Source: Reticulitermes lucifugus
Lineage: Eukaryota; Arthropoda; Insecta; Blattodea; Rhinotermitidae
Direction: 5' to 3'
DNA: 64,000 nt
Assembly: GCA_026260175.1 (NCBI GenBank)
Contig: JAKCWW010000853.1
Location: 13,890 to 77,889, forward strand
The notes below the pieces were generated by a model. The model had not been told where the DNA came from and did no database searches. It saw only the letters and a program-made list of their open reading frames with translations. Made by a program: the position numbers and the translations under genes. Shown here piece by piece: positions 12,187 through 23,609 of this stretch (position 1 is the stretch's first letter; the number at the start of each line of letters is the position of its first letter).

Positions 12187-12240
12187 TTATTATTATTATT
12201 AATATTAATATTATTATTTATTATTATTATAATTATTAAT
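12187..12240. repeat. (TTA)n/(ATT)n microsatellite, interrupted
   Basis: Runs of TTA/ATT units with occasional slips, visible directly. Confidence 0.85.
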
Positions 12241-12865
12241 TTGAAAATATTTGACAATTCAATACGAGTTAATACGAGCTACTGAGGTGTTACAAAAAGC
12301 AATGCCGATTTACTTCCTTTGGAAGAATAGTGCTTCCAAATCTTATTTTTAAAATCATTTGAAGTCTTAAGAAACGTCAGAAAAATTAATTTTTGCTGTT
12401 ATGAAATGGAAATTATTGTAGCAATAGACGGAGTCACGAATTCTCCTTCGCGGCCTCGGTAGGATTTACTGGTCCTCTAACAGAACACAGTGTTGGAAGT
12501 CGTAAGTCAGTGGTGCATGCTTTACCTTTACGTTACATTTTTGTATGCATGCTTCAGCTGCAGGAAGTTATGACCACGCAAGCTGGATAGTTATGGTTCA
12601 GTCCGTCTGCGCGTTATGTAATTCCGTCGAACAGAAATGTACGGCGTAATGCCAGCAGTCGTGTTGCCTGCCGGTGCATTGTTGCTGAGAGCCTCCAGCC
12701 GCTGGCAACATGGGATTACAGCACCAACTGATGCATGTGTAACTTACATACTTCCACGTTATAAATGATACAGCTTTTTATACACTTATTTCGCGCTGTT
12801 GACAGCAAATTGAGAAATCTGGTCAGACTGAAACAGGCGAGATTTGAGACTCTCAATATAGGGCC
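12241..12865. other. little recognised
   Basis: 12430-12535 (GGCCTCGGTAGGATTTACTGG through GCATGCTTTACCTTTACG) may be a decayed SINE 3' end, because it finishes in the same CTTTACC motif as S1 and S2. I am not confident enough to call it. Confidence 0.3.
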
Positions 12866-12869
12866 ACTT

Positions 12870-13012
12870 GAACTGGTAAATTGTAACCGAGACTGCGAGT
12901 GTAGTGCCTTGGTCTTCAGACTCAAGCAGTCTAAGAAGTCCTTCGAAATGCCGGTAACGATTTACCAGTCGACAAGGCGTAACATCCCACAAGACTTGAA
13001 TATTCAACTGTC
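12870..13012 (-). mobile_element. foldback element of the WDVTPCRL type, one arm clear
   Basis: On the minus strand this arm begins TGAATATTCAAGTCTTGTGG and translates as MNIQVLWDVTPCRLVNRYRH, a string I recall from many predicted cockroach and termite proteins. The middle (AAGACCAAGGCAC) and a weaker complementary arm (GGTAAATTGTAACCG) lie at lower coordinates. Related copies are at 27605-27835 and 59625-59775. It is a short transposon-like repeat, not a host gene. Confidence 0.6.
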
Positions 13013-13249
13013 ATTATGAATGCGGCCCTCATGCGAAAGTTGATTAAAAAAAAAAAAAACACTGTCGTCGAAGAATCCGAAAAGAGACGATTGTGTAGAA
13101 GTATTCATAGGTGGGAGGATAAGGTGTGCGGCAAGGAGCACGCGACCTTCTGAGAATGATTTGCGAAACCGTTTTGACCTTATTTCTTTATTTTTTACGC
13201 AAGTGTAAGCTTTTGGTATCTGTGTGTCTCTCCGTGTGTGAAGAAAACA

Positions 13250-13650
13250 AGAATAAAATTGTACAATCACTAGCCCTCCCGGCCCTGTTATTCAGCAGTG
13301 AAAACTGGACCATTAACGCAAGAGACGCAAGAAGAATAATAGCAGCAGAGATGAAATATGTGAGAAGAACAGCAGGATACAATTGGACATATCATAAAAT
13401 AAGTACAGAGATTGCAAAGGAATTAAATATAATTCCAGTTTTGGACAAAATACAGGACTACAAGAGAAACTAGATACAACATGTAAATAGACTGCCTCGT
13501 AACAGATTATACAGGATAATAAAAAAACTACACACCAAAAGGCAGAAGGAACCAGGGAAGACCATTGAAGAGACTTCTGGATGTGTGAGACCGGCAGGTG
13601 TCAACAAGTGGCACAACTGCATGATAGCTACATGATGATGATGATGATGA
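13250..13650 (+). pseudogene. LINE fragment, end of reverse-transcriptase ORF and 3' tail
   Basis: In frame from about 13253 the sequence reads SLALPALLFSSENWTINARD, AEMKYVRRTAGYNW, STEIAKELNIIPVLDKIQDY and KRN. A TAG then stands where the family has W, followed by IQHVNRLPRNRLYRIIKK. The ALLFSSENW block equals the VLLYGSETW motif downstream of the catalytic YADD region of LINE reverse transcriptases. The element ends in a (GAT)n run at about 13634-13650, an acceptable LINE 3' tail. It is plus-oriented and of a different subfamily from the minus-strand LINE copies in this window. Confidence 0.8.
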
Positions 13651-13654
13651 TCAG

Positions 13655-14310
13655 TAAGACGATTGATGGCGTTCCTAAGTAAATTACGTAACAATAACTG
13701 TTGGAGTGAATGCGAGTGACGAAGTGGAAAGATGTAGATGAAAGCTGCTGTGATTGAGTTTATTGCTTTAACAACATGCTGGAGCAAGTGAGAAAATTTA
13801 TTAAACCTCCTTTCATGTTATTTGGTCTCCTGGTGTATCTCACCCCCACCTACTGAGTACGTAGCGGGGAGTCCTAAACACTGACCCTCGACTTTCACTT
13901 CAGATATAGCAGAAGTGAGTGAACAGGGGATTCATATATAATTGGTAAATTGAATTTTATTGTCTTTGTCCTTGTGTTATTTGTGTGGGAATTAAAAATG
14001 ATCAAGTATTTTAAAAAAGGAACACGCAAATGCATTAATGTCAAGAAGAAGGCATGTCCGTGGAACAGATTGTTGTGTTTGCACTGTTTAAGCAATTCAT
14101 AACTAATGGTGATTTAACAATAACTCGCTGTTGTGCACTGCCTAAATGAAGGTGAATTCAGTACAATGCTCACAACCTGTTTCTCTAAGAAATGGTTTTT
14201 CCTGGCTAAATTGTCTTACAATAAGTGGAGATTCAATTCAGGTCTACGAAGTTGTGATTCTTAAACATCCATTTGTAATGTTATACCTCTAACTGTTTTC
14301 GAATCATTCT
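13655..14310. other. nothing recognised
   Basis: AT-rich; no gene or element seen. Confidence 0.4.
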
Positions 14311-14314
14311 CTGT

Positions 14315-14590
14315 ATGAACTTTGTTCACAGTCTCGTGCTAAAAATAAAACGCTATATTTCAGGAGGGACAGGATCGATCACGTTCCTCAGGCTAAAAAT
14401 AATGTTATCATCTACTCAGTTGGTCCGATGAATAAAGAACATCTCAACCCAGAGGTTGCAGAGGTAAAGCTCTCCTCATTCTCTGGGTTGGGCATGATGC
14501 TAGCCTGGGGACGGGGCCGATCCTGTCCCTGAAACGTGGCGTGTTATTTGTAACAACGGACGGTGAACAAAGTATAATACAGTGAGCTGT
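14315..14590. mobile_element. palindromic foldback element F
   Basis: The left arm (about 14315-14395) and right arm (about 14500-14590) are reverse complements with scattered differences. The best-matched blocks are GGGACAGGATCG/CGATCCTGTCCC and GTTCAC/GTGAAC. Reading outward, the arms give GCCTGAGGA (left) or GCCTGGGGA (right), a hairpin, then TGAAA(C/T). This is the same CTGAnGA...GAAA layout as other foldbacks here but with a different arm sequence. Confidence 0.65.
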
Positions 14591-14599
14591 TCTAAGTGT

Positions 14600-16525
14600 G
14601 ATACAGGATCGCGAGAATTCTATAGAATTGTATTTCATCTGTTAATTTGTGTTGCTCTTACAGTGTTACGTCACTGATTCCACGCTTTCTGCATAGCGTC
14701 GTTAAGTACGTGAATTTCTTTGCTGCTGCTACTGCTACTACCACTACTTATCCTTCGTAGAGCCGTAGTGATTATCACTGCTGCTGCGTAATCAGGAAGT
14801 CCAGGTTTGGAATGTGTGATAGGAGCCCGGATATCATTACTCAGGTTCCCCGTGGTTCTTCCAGTCTCTGAAGACAAGTAGTGGGACAGTGCCCCAAGTA
14901 CAGCATTGCCGACTGCGTATATTCTTTGTCTTGCCTGTTTACTGTAATCAAACTGGAGGTTTTTTTATGACAGTCTTATGTTCGGTGCTGATTATGCTGA
15001 GGGACGTGGATGGGTAAACATCATATTTATGCGTAGGTCTAAACCGTTCTAACGAGTCACAACTTGTGACAGTGTGTCGTACTCGTTTATATGCCATTTC
15101 TTGAAGGGATGTTATTTTTAATATTGGTAATGTGACCTACAAAAAACTCGGTGTTAAGCAGACGTAGCCTTATGTACAGTTTGACTCAACTTATAAATGT
15201 TCTATTACTATGACTGGTAGAAGGCACCTCCAAGTTCCTCCGTTCCGTGAGTACATTACGATGCTAAGAAGACTATCGTAAAATAAGTATTCCTATTCTT
15301 CGTCTCCTTCACCTCTTGTTTGTCTGGTCGTGTTTATCCTCCTCTGCCTTCTCCGTCTTCATGTCTTTCCTATTCTTGTTTCAATTCTTCTTTAACTCCC
15401 CCCCCCCTTCCCCGTTCCCGAGTGTACGCCTTAGACAGTTCAAGTGACACTTGAACGACCCGTCTTGTGAAAATGAGTACATTTAATTCTCTAACTATCA
15501 AGAGACTCTTCACTTTTGTGTGTTCATTGTCAAAACAAAATGTACATAAAGTCGGCTTCTGTTTTGTTATCTCATGGTCTTACAGGAACGAACAACTTTA
15601 CAGATAAACCCCCTTCATTTTACTTTTATTCAAATAATAGGCAGTGCTGTGGCAAGACTCCTAACTTAAAGCCTCTCCAAGCTTTACGTTAACCTTACAT
15701 CCACTTTGTGCACACGTTTTAACAGACGACGGTTTGCAGGTTGGGCCATCATTGTGTAACATAATCTTGTAATTGTGTATTTGAGCGTCTTGTTGCATTA
15801 TCTAAAATCTTACTAAACATATCAGTCAAGTACAACTGTATTATGTGGGTATTATTTGACACTACAAATTCCCGAATGTACTATTACAAACAGCAATAGG
15901 TGGAATGAATAATACTCGTATATTATTAAAATTCGTAAGAAATTTTTATGAGTCAAAATAAAATAGGTCACGAAAGAGCAAATAACTCCACACAGAAAGC
16001 CATGTTAATGACATGTTATCATTACATTATTTCTGTTTTATTAATACCCTTTAAAAGTCTTAGAATATGTTGTGAAGTACACGTATATTATTGCTAATAG
16101 GTTATTTCGTCTGTAGGTGTTATGCCGTATTGAACCGCGTAAAGAATTTGTGACGTGAACTACTATATCCTACAAGTAATATATATGTATTTGACTGAAT
16201 CTGATATTGAAGAGACATGCAGTAAGAAAAGATGAATAATTATTTAATTTTAGAGGAAATTCCAGCATTCATAATTACTGTCAGCTCACTATACTTTATT
16301 TAATTTAGATGTTGAGTTTTTACTATTTTAAAAGCAGTGACCTTTTTAGTCTATATTTTTATGATACTTCAGATGGCAGTGAAAGCAGTGTGTAATTTTC
16401 TCGACGGATAATTTTTTCGACGAATGTTTGAAATTTTTTAATTGCAGTACTAATAATTCCATTTAACTTATTTCGGATTTAGTAACAATAACAAAAAATA
16501 ATAATATATTCCCTTTTATTCTACT
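14600..16525. other. nothing recognised
   Basis: Includes a trinucleotide-rich patch (CTGCTGCTACTGCTACTACC, 14720-14750) and a C-run at 15401-15409. I see no gene. Confidence 0.4.
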
Positions 16526-16970
16526 CCCTTCCTGAAGGAGGGAAGTAGGCTAGTATTGTAAAACATTTTACTATAAAAGATAATCCATTTTCCAGTATTT
16601 TAGTTTTAGTTTAGGATACCTAACAGACTGACTGATTTCAATAACCTGTTTCAAAAACTCTGTAGTTTCAAATATTGAGCTCGAAACCGTATTATGCCGG
16701 AGTGGTGTATCTTCTAAATCACAGGGAGAAAAATTTATTTTTAGGCGCGTACGTATAGTCGCCAAAAGTGTCTATTAACTTTGTCATGTTCGTCTGTCCG
16801 CACGTATCACCGCGGCTGCCACTGGACGAATTTCCGCGAAATTTGATATTTGGGACTTTTATAAAAATCTGTCGAGAAACTCTAGACTTTTTTACAATCA
16901 GAATGAAGACCCAAGTACATATTTTTGCTGTCGGCGACATAAATTCGCCATAAAACATTTTTATGCAGCC
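16526..16970. other. unassigned, possibly transposon-derived
   Basis: A short hairpin-like motif (CCTTC/GAAGG near 16531-16545) followed by CTAG resembles a Helitron 3' end but is weak. The 16750-16900 segment (GTCTATTAACTTTGTCATG, TTCGTCTGTCCGCACG) has the style of insect interspersed repeats. I cannot name a family. Confidence 0.25.
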
Positions 16971-16974
16971 CTCA

Positions 16975-17485
16975 ATGTTTTTACGTTGTTCACAGTGACA
17001 TGTACCTAAACAGTAGACATATAACGCAGTGTTGCGTTTTCATTACAACAATAGTTACGAGAACGCGCCACAGTGTTACGTTATACGGACACTTCCTATC
17101 TTTTTATTCGTCTTTTGCGATGAAACGTCGCCAGTGTACGAGTATACTTAAACGTGAAACGCGTCACAGTTAATTCCGTGAAGAAGTAAATATTAAAATC
17201 GGAGAATCCTTTTTCCTGGACGGTTAAAGGCTGCTTCAGACTGGGCTTATTGTCTTTGCTGTTTCTAGTATAATTAAATAATCACTCAGTATCGAGGCAG
17301 ATAATTATGTGCATAGCATTTCGTCCCAGTCAGTTTCTAGGTAGCAGCAGAGAAGTGTGGCATCCTTCTGTGCTGTAAGGTTGTATTGAGTGTGACGGTT
17401 ATTTAATCGTGTGTATGATGCGTACTGCTGATATGGGGGTGTTATTTACATCCCTTCTAGCGCGATGTTAATTATTATTGTCATT
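16975..17485. other. nothing recognised
   Basis: No gene or repeat seen. Confidence 0.35.
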
Positions 17486-17489
17486 ATTT

Positions 17490-17518
17490 TAATAATAATA
17501 ATAATAATAATAATAATA
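17490..17518. repeat. (AAT)n microsatellite
   Basis: Nine or so AAT units, visible directly. Confidence 0.9.
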
Positions 17519-17563
17519 TTAATAGCATTTTCCCAAAAATTTCTGAAATTGACATATACTATA

Positions 17564-18033
17564 GTCCCTCAGGTATCCTGACCCAGGTAATCCGGATCCC
17601 CGGATAGTTTGGACAGTTTTGAGCCAACTGTAACCCTTTGTTTTACCCCGGTGATTCGGCCATTGTCCGGATCACCNGGGAATACGAGACAATTCGTATT
17701 CCGAGACTGGTGACGTGGGTGAAGCAGGAAGAGCCAGTTTTTAACTCCTCAGCAGTAAGGATGTGATCTGTCGTGTGTTATAGCTCTCTTTCTCTCTTAT
17801 ATCGCTATTACAGAGAAATGATAGAAGACAAAAGTTCCATAATAACAATAATAATAATAATAATAATATGTACTGTTACGTGCAATATTTAGGCTCTAAT
17901 GAGTTCTGCTTTAGCTTTGAGTGACGATTTTTTTTCGTATGTTACATATACCACGGAGTTTCGCTCTCGGTGATCCGAATACCCCGGTAATCCGGATCAC
18001 CGCTTCCCCGTATATTTCGAATGACCGAGGGAC
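17564..18033. mobile_element. MITE with TA target duplications, pogo/Tigger-like
   Basis: The ends GTCCCTC (17564) and GAGGGAC (18033) are inverted, and TA lies immediately outside on both sides (17562-17563, 18034-18035). Near each end is a related block, GGTAATCCGGATC, which also recurs internally in variant form. TA duplications and GTAATCCGG-type ends fit the Tc1/mariner superfamily, pogo/Tigger group. No transposase is encoded. It contains an (ATA)n run at about 17840-17868 and the window's single ambiguous base (17677). Confidence 0.75.
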
Positions 18034-18082
18034 TACTTTATTTCCCTTCAATATCGAATGATTTTCGCTGATACTGTGAATT

Positions 18083-18096
18083 TACTGACTGACTGC

Positions 18097-18129
<33 letters not shown>

Positions 18130-18157
18130 TAACCAACCACCCAACCACCCACCCAAC
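18083..18157. repeat. (CTGA)n then CCAAC/CCACC simple repeat
   Basis: About ten CTGA units turn into AACC/CACC units at about 18128. It abuts the 3' end of the minus-strand LINE at 18160-18830 and may have grown from that element's tail. Confidence 0.8.
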
Positions 18158-18159
18158 GA

Positions 18160-18830
18160 AGTCCATTGGGGAGGGTCTTTCCTGAAAAACTAATAGGTCG
18201 TCTGCTAGTTGAGAAGTTTCCTGAATTTTATGGAACCTGGAGGTTCATCACCACATTTAAAACAGCTCGCAACCTATCCCTATCCTCAGCCAGATCAATC
18301 CATCCCACTTCTTGAAAATCCATTTTAATATTATCCTCCCTTCCGCGCCTAGGTCTTGAAATGGTCTCTTTTCTTCAGGGTCCCCTACCCAAACCCTACA
18401 TGCTTCTCTACCCCATACGTGCCTCATGCCCCGAGCACAACATTCTTCTTGATTTGATCACCCAAATTATGTTTAGTGAGGAGTACAGATCAAAAGGCAA
18501 CTCATTGTGCAGGCTCCTCCAGTCCCCTGTCACCTTGTCCCTCTTAAGCCCATATATCTTTATCAGCACCCAATTCTGCGGCACCCTCCGCCTGTGTTTT
18601 TCCCTCAGTGTGAGAGACCACCTTTTACACTCACATAAAACAACATGAAAAATTATAGTTCTGTATATTTTAGTCTTTATATTTTTGGGTAGCAAACTGG
18701 AAGACAAAAGATTCTGCACCGAATGATAGCAAGTATTTCCCGAGTTCAGTCTGCACTTAATTTCTTCATGAATGCAAATTTGATATTTTCGGGTTGTTAT
18801 TAAAAGGTTGAAATGTTCCATACTTCAAAA
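18160..18830 (-). mobile_element. LINE (non-LTR retrotransposon) 3' part
   Basis: The longest LINE remnant in the window. It carries the region downstream of the reverse-transcriptase catalytic core (18408-18821), then, out of frame, the C-terminal block ending in a MNLQVP-like peptide followed by a stop near 18225-18235. The 3' untranslated part (CTTCTCAACTAGCAGACG on the minus strand) recurs in several tail-only copies here (24535-24700, 52325-52510). No endonuclease or YADD catalytic region is present, so it is 5'-truncated. Confidence 0.8.
18408..18821 (-). pseudogene. reverse-transcriptase C-terminal region of a LINE
   Basis: The 137-residue frame contains EEIKCRLNSGNTCYHSVQNL, LLSSSLLPKNIKTKIYRT, IIFHVVLCECKRWSL, RVPQNWVLIKIYGLKRD and KSRRMLCSGHEARMG. 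In intact relatives these read EIK.RI..GN.CY, LLKSKLLS..TK.RIYKT, VLYGCETW, VLRKIFG.KRD and RRLRWAGHVARMG. The order and spacing are preserved. After GHEARMG the expected GRPRRRWEDNI block continues in another frame (18290-18400), so there is at least one frameshift. It is not a host gene. Confidence 0.85.
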
Positions 18831-18834
18831 GGTT

Positions 18835-20160
18835 AATTACCTATTTTTATTCTGTGATATTGTCCTGCATTCTGTTTACGAAACATGAACATGTGCCTAA
18901 TTTTCTCAGCATTTACATCTAAAGCAGTTTATTACTAGAGACTAATAAAGCTTTTTATTTAATTACGGAAGTCTTATGAAAGTGTAAAATCAAACTGCAA
19001 AATAACCTCGTTAACTTACAAAGATTCTGTAAGACACACGAGTATAAAAACTCTATCTCTCTCATGGCCTTTAATTCCCTACTCTTTGCATGTGGACGTG
19101 TTCATTCTGTGTAGTTTCTTGAAGTCTTATGTAGAAGACTAAGACTGTTCCAGTAATGTTTTATTTACGGTAGCTTACAGGCAAACTTGTACTTAGGCAA
19201 AAAGAAATACATAAATATTCTTGGATGGGTGGATGAAAACAATATGTTATAGATTACATCCTGGCAAACAAAGGACTGGGCTCGTAGTCTTGATACTTGA
19301 GCGTACGGAAGCGAATGACGACGTTAGCTTGGGCCATTTCTTACTGCCGAGTAAATAAATGCCCCACCAAGAGAGAAGCTTGTAATAAGTAAACAGGCAG
19401 AACATGCAAAGAAACCTTTAAGGTTCTTCTATTAAAACAGGACAACCCAACATCCATATGGTCTGTGATAGTAGGCCAATATACGCTGCTAGATAACTGT
19501 GATTCGTCGTGTCAGTACCCGAGTTGAAGGAGTTTAGATTAGTAATAGTAATGAGGGCAGCAGTTGTGTAACATTTCGTAATATGTTATTCTGTTCAATA
19601 TGGCAGTTTCTTAACTCAGTCAGCCCCCAAACTAGAGGATCACCCTTTGTCGACTGCTCAAGACGTCTTATTCAACATATGTTACTAAGCTCCTTGTATT
19701 GGAGGTGTTTTCTTACATCCGCAACCTGAGGATGCGCATTCCGTGATGATGAAAGGTCCACGGAAGGAATGAGACATGTGCACCCAGTGTTGTCGGAACG
19801 TCTGAAAGGAAGAGATGAGAACGAGAAGCCATTAAAATCGACACGTTTGTAAATTAAAATATGGTATGTTGAAACCGAAGGCTATGGAAATGAACCATCA
19901 AACTGGAGACGATATCAAGATGCAAAGCCTATCGCAGGAATTGAATCTGAAGTGAAATGGATGAGGCTTTAGCACGCAATGAGTGAATTAAATAAAGAAT
20001 ACTGAAATTAAGCAAATGTGCATTTATGTAAACTTTAGAATAAATTAAAACAAGAATGCTGCAAGGACTGAAATGATCAATATCTAGCTAATAAGGCAAG
20101 TTTGAGAAGGTCAGACAATTCGAACGCTTAAGCGAAATGTTAGTCCTGTAAATTTCGTCC
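18835..20160. other. nothing recognised
   Basis: No gene, array or known element seen. Confidence 0.4.
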
Positions 20161-20162
20161 TA

Positions 20163-20522
20163 TATGGAGCTGTCTGTCTCATTCAGGCCTGTATGTTGCA
20201 TTCTGTATGGAGCTGTCTGTCGTCTTTAGGCCTGTATGTTGCGTTCTGTATGGAGCTGTCTGTCGTCTTTAGGCCTGTATACTGCGTTCTGTATCGAGCT
20301 GCCTGTCTCCTGCAGGCCTGTATATTGCTTTCTGTAGTGATCTGTCTCCTGCAGGCCTGTATAGTGCGTTATATATTGAGTTATATGTCTCATGCAGGCC
20401 TGTATATTGCGGTCTGCAGTGAGTTCTGTCACCTGTAGGCCTGTATCTTGCGTTCTATATTGAGCTGTCCGTCTCATGCAGGCCTGTATATTGCATTCTG
20501 TATTGAGCTGTCTGTCTCCTGC
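20163..20522. repeat. minisatellite, 43-bp period, about 8.4 copies
   Basis: Eight full units and a partial one start TATGGAGCTG and contain the best-kept block AGGCCTGTAT. Six of the eight full units are exactly 43 bases; one is 39 and one is 41. Early units carry GTCGTCTTT where later ones carry CTC(C/A)TG, so two unit types are spatially sorted. The long open frames through it on both strands arise because the unit lacks stops, not because it codes. Confidence 0.95.
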
Positions 20523-21780
20523 TCTACCGATCACATTAAACCCCCTTCCATCCCCTAGACAGTTAGCTATTAGCTGCAAATTGAGTTTACCCCCTCCATA
20601 AACATACAATTCTAGCGAGTTTGTTAAGCGCATTACTTTCAGCATTACTGCCCCCACTCGTTAAATTTATTAAAACATTTTGCACGGCAAATTCATAAAC
20701 ACACTTATTTTGTTTTATGTAATCCTCTTTATTTTTATTGAAACCTTTTGCTGTTTGTAAAGAGGTCAGCATTTAATTTGCTATGTTTAGCTTTGCTTGA
20801 TATTTATTTGGGAACCTGTCGTCGTTTGAAATGTACTCCAGTCTAAATTCTGTAAACACTGTGAACTTCCTCCTCTGTTGCCGTTCTTCGAATCTTCCTC
20901 TGTCCTTTGGGACCTTGTCGTGGATTCTACGTTGTCTAACTTTTTTCTCTCTTATTTATATTGTATTTAAATGCGCCCTGTCTGCGAGATGACGTTGTAA
21001 AATATTTATTAGGCAGTTCATCCCCATACATTACGTAATTACAAGTAGAGAGAAAAATTAAAAGTGAATGCCAAGTTACGCATTTACTTTAGAGAGACAG
21101 GCGTGCTTAGAAAGAACAAATTTTCACATAGAAGCTCAAAAAGGGGAAGGAAAAGAAACAAAAAAGGCGAATTAAAAACTTTTCTTGCTGAGGCAAGTTA
21201 AGTGCTTTTAATTCCCTTCACGAATCTGAGAAAACATCTTAGTGTGATGTTTTCAGAACGAATTTCGAAAGTAAGGCAGTCTTCCAGCATATCTTCTACT
21301 TGGAATAGCAGGGTCTTCTGTGCAGTTTCCCCCAGCATACGTTAATTCTTCTCGTTCACTCCAGAACTGGTGACATTTTTTGCTCCTAAGCGGGCCTTGC
21401 TGCCGACAGCAAATTCAGGTCTTTGGATACAAATGCGATGTATCTTCCAACGTTATAGCAGTCTTAAGTTTCGATAAGTGAAAATAAGAAACAAATGTGC
21501 AGTGAAAGGAAGAGGTAGCAGTTCTGCAGATTTATTCTTAACATGAAGTGTCTTTCACTTGTTCCTCTTTACGCCTTCATGGATGTAAAATCATATTGAC
21601 GTATATATTTAAATATTGATTTTATGTCATTAATTTTATTTATTTATTTTATTGGTGGAACAATTCCGTAATGGACACGTTTGATTTAATGAACGCTGCT
21701 CGAGTACAGTAACGCATGGATGTAGAAGAGTTGCTGTTAACGATTTGAAGCCTGAAATTCATCTGAATAATAATTGTATA
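20523..21780. other. nothing recognised
   Basis: AT-rich flank of the minisatellite. No gene or element identified. Confidence 0.4.
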
Positions 21781-21784
21781 TATT

Positions 21785-22241
21785 AGTACGATAAGGTTTG
21801 TTTGCGGCATCATAATCTACGGAACTACCGAACGGATCTTTTAAAAACAGACATATTTATACAACATTTATGGCAATCTCCTTTGTTTTTATTAATTCCT
21901 TCTCAAAAATGTTTTTAACAGAAGATAATAACGTTAAAAATTGACAGTGCTGCCTCAAACGGAGGTCAAGGGAAGCTAACATAGTTCACGCACTTCCCTT
22001 GGTCTCCGCTTGAGAGAGGATTGCCGATTTTAACGATTTGTTTCTTATTTAAACGTGCTAGGAAGTTTTTGTTTCTTATTTACACGTTGCTTATGATCCG
22101 TTGACCTCCGAAAGGAATTACTCAGCATCAAAAATTAGTAAGTACAATTTTTAATGTTTATTAAGATTAAGATGCTCTACGTTTTGTTTATTAAATATTT
22201 TACTCTTTCTACTTGCGAGTTTTTCACACGGGTAAATCTAG
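21785..22241 (+). mobile_element. non-autonomous Helitron copy
   Basis: The body matches 9825-10000, with shared blocks such as CTACGGAACTACCGAACGGATC and CCTTTGTTTTTA..AA.(A)CCTTCTC. It ends CTTGCGAGTTTTTCACACGGG with CTAG at 22238-22241 and T after it, closely matching the terminus at 10483-10512. The terminal hairpin is imperfect here. Between the shared blocks lies an inverted repeat (about 21951-21976 and 22001-22026, AAGGGAAG/CTTCCCTT). No helicase coding is left. Confidence 0.75.
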
Positions 22242-22244
22242 TAT

Positions 22245-22970
22245 TTAAAAATTTAACTCGTGCTTTACATAAAACACACTAGACAAAAAAACACACTGCT
22301 TCTCCATTACAACAGCAGTTGATTAAATCTGCGTAGTGAAGTAGTCGCTCCTTTGTTTTGAAATTGCATTGCAATTACATTGTTAAAATGAGTTAGTAAT
22401 GTATGTCTCCACAAATAAACATTTCTTAAGGTTCCACAACTGTTGCGGCTGTCTGTTTAAGCTTTGCGTACGGAAGGGTTAAACATGTTTTCTCGTTGCA
22501 AATGTCTCCTCCGACAACAAAACACTGTGTCGCGAGTAACATATTGCCCGCGAGCTACGGGTTGAGCGGTCCTGGCTTCCAGCTACACATTTGAGCGAGA
22601 CATTCTGTATGGGATTCTATCGGGTCCTCGATTAGAATTATGAAATCAACTGTTAGTTTTAAATTACCTTTCTTTGCTGTTGTCTTCACATTCAGTTCAG
22701 GATAGCAGATGATGACAGTTGCAGCTTCATTCCAAACCATCGTCTCAAATTTCTCAACTCAGTGACAAAAGGGCTTCTCATTACACGAATAATTTCTTAA
22801 ACAACAAGCTATTCACTGGTATCAAGTTCTCTGCATTAAACCCTTAAAAACTAAAACAAAAAATAACGTCAAAATATTGCCCTATCCAATGCTGCCCTCG
22901 AAATAGGAAAGAGTATCTCTTTGTTTGAAGGTTCGTAGGCTTAATCCTCTTGTTTCTTTTGATAACGGTC
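22245..22970. other. nothing recognised
   Basis: No gene or repeat identified. Confidence 0.4.
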
Positions 22971-22974
22971 GTAC

Positions 22975-23142
22975 TAAGATGAAGATGAATATGGAGCATT
23001 GATGGAATAATACTGAGGTAGAAAATCCTGTCCTATTGCCACTATCTCCACCATAAATCTGAAATGGACTGGCCCGGCACCGAAAACGGACCTCCGCTTT
23101 GGGTGACAGGCCGGCCAGTAACTGCCTGAGCTATCTGCAGAC
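22975..23142 (-). mobile_element. SINE family S4, old copy
   Basis: It matches 2705-2938 in layout: a GATGAAGATGAA motif at the low-coordinate (3') end, GGACTGGCCCGG, a decayed B-box, and GCCTGAGCTAT (minus-strand ATAGCTCAGGC A-box). It is more diverged than the first copy. Confidence 0.65.
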
Positions 23143-23321
23143 TAACATTCATTTAAATTATATGCAAAAGTAAAGTTTGTACCTCGCAGAGAACACAGTC
23201 CTCCTTTAAAAGGCTGTTATGGAAATAATCTGTGTTTATTTTCATAATGCTGCGAAAAACATAAGCACACATTGCGTCAAAATGCAAAGGTTCTTAATTA
23301 ATGTTACAGCCCATGGTACAT

Positions 23322-23609
23322 CGTGGGTCGGGATAGCGTAGTCGGTACAGCGACTCGCTACGGGCTGGACGGTCCGGGGATCGAATCCCGGTGGGAGCGA
23401 GATTTTTCGCAGCCGTCCAGCCCTGCCCTGGGGCCCACCCAGCCTCCTACACAATGGGTACCGGGTCTCTTTCCCAGGGGTAAAGCGGCCGGGGAGTGGA
23501 GTTGACCACCCATCCTCATCTAGTGCCAGGGTTAAAGAAAGAGTAGAGCTATACCTCTACTTGCCCTCTGGGTCTTCATGGCCTTTTCTAGGGAGAACTT
23601 TACCTTTTA
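23322..23609 (+). mobile_element. SINE family S1, full-length, with perfect 12-bp target duplication
   Basis: The tRNA-like head has an A-box (ATAGCGTAGTCGG) and a B-box (GGATCGAATCCC). The body contains CTGGGGCCCACCCAGCCTCC, AATGGGTACCGGGTC, GAGTTGACCACCC and AGAGTAGAGCTATACCTCTAC. The tail is CTTTACCTTTTAC. The 12-mer CCCATGGTACAT occurs exactly at 23310-23321 and 23610-23621, a textbook target-site duplication. Transcription would be by RNA polymerase III and mobilisation by a LINE. It is the best reference copy for the other S1 pieces here. Confidence 0.95.

Noticed and set aside
20163-20522. CRISPR-like array
   Set aside because: Units are contiguous without unique spacers, and this is a eukaryotic minisatellite.
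20193-20657. Open frames of 81 and 143 codons on both strands with cysteine-rich repeats
   Set aside because: They run through the 43-bp minisatellite. The repeats, not coding selection, keep them open.
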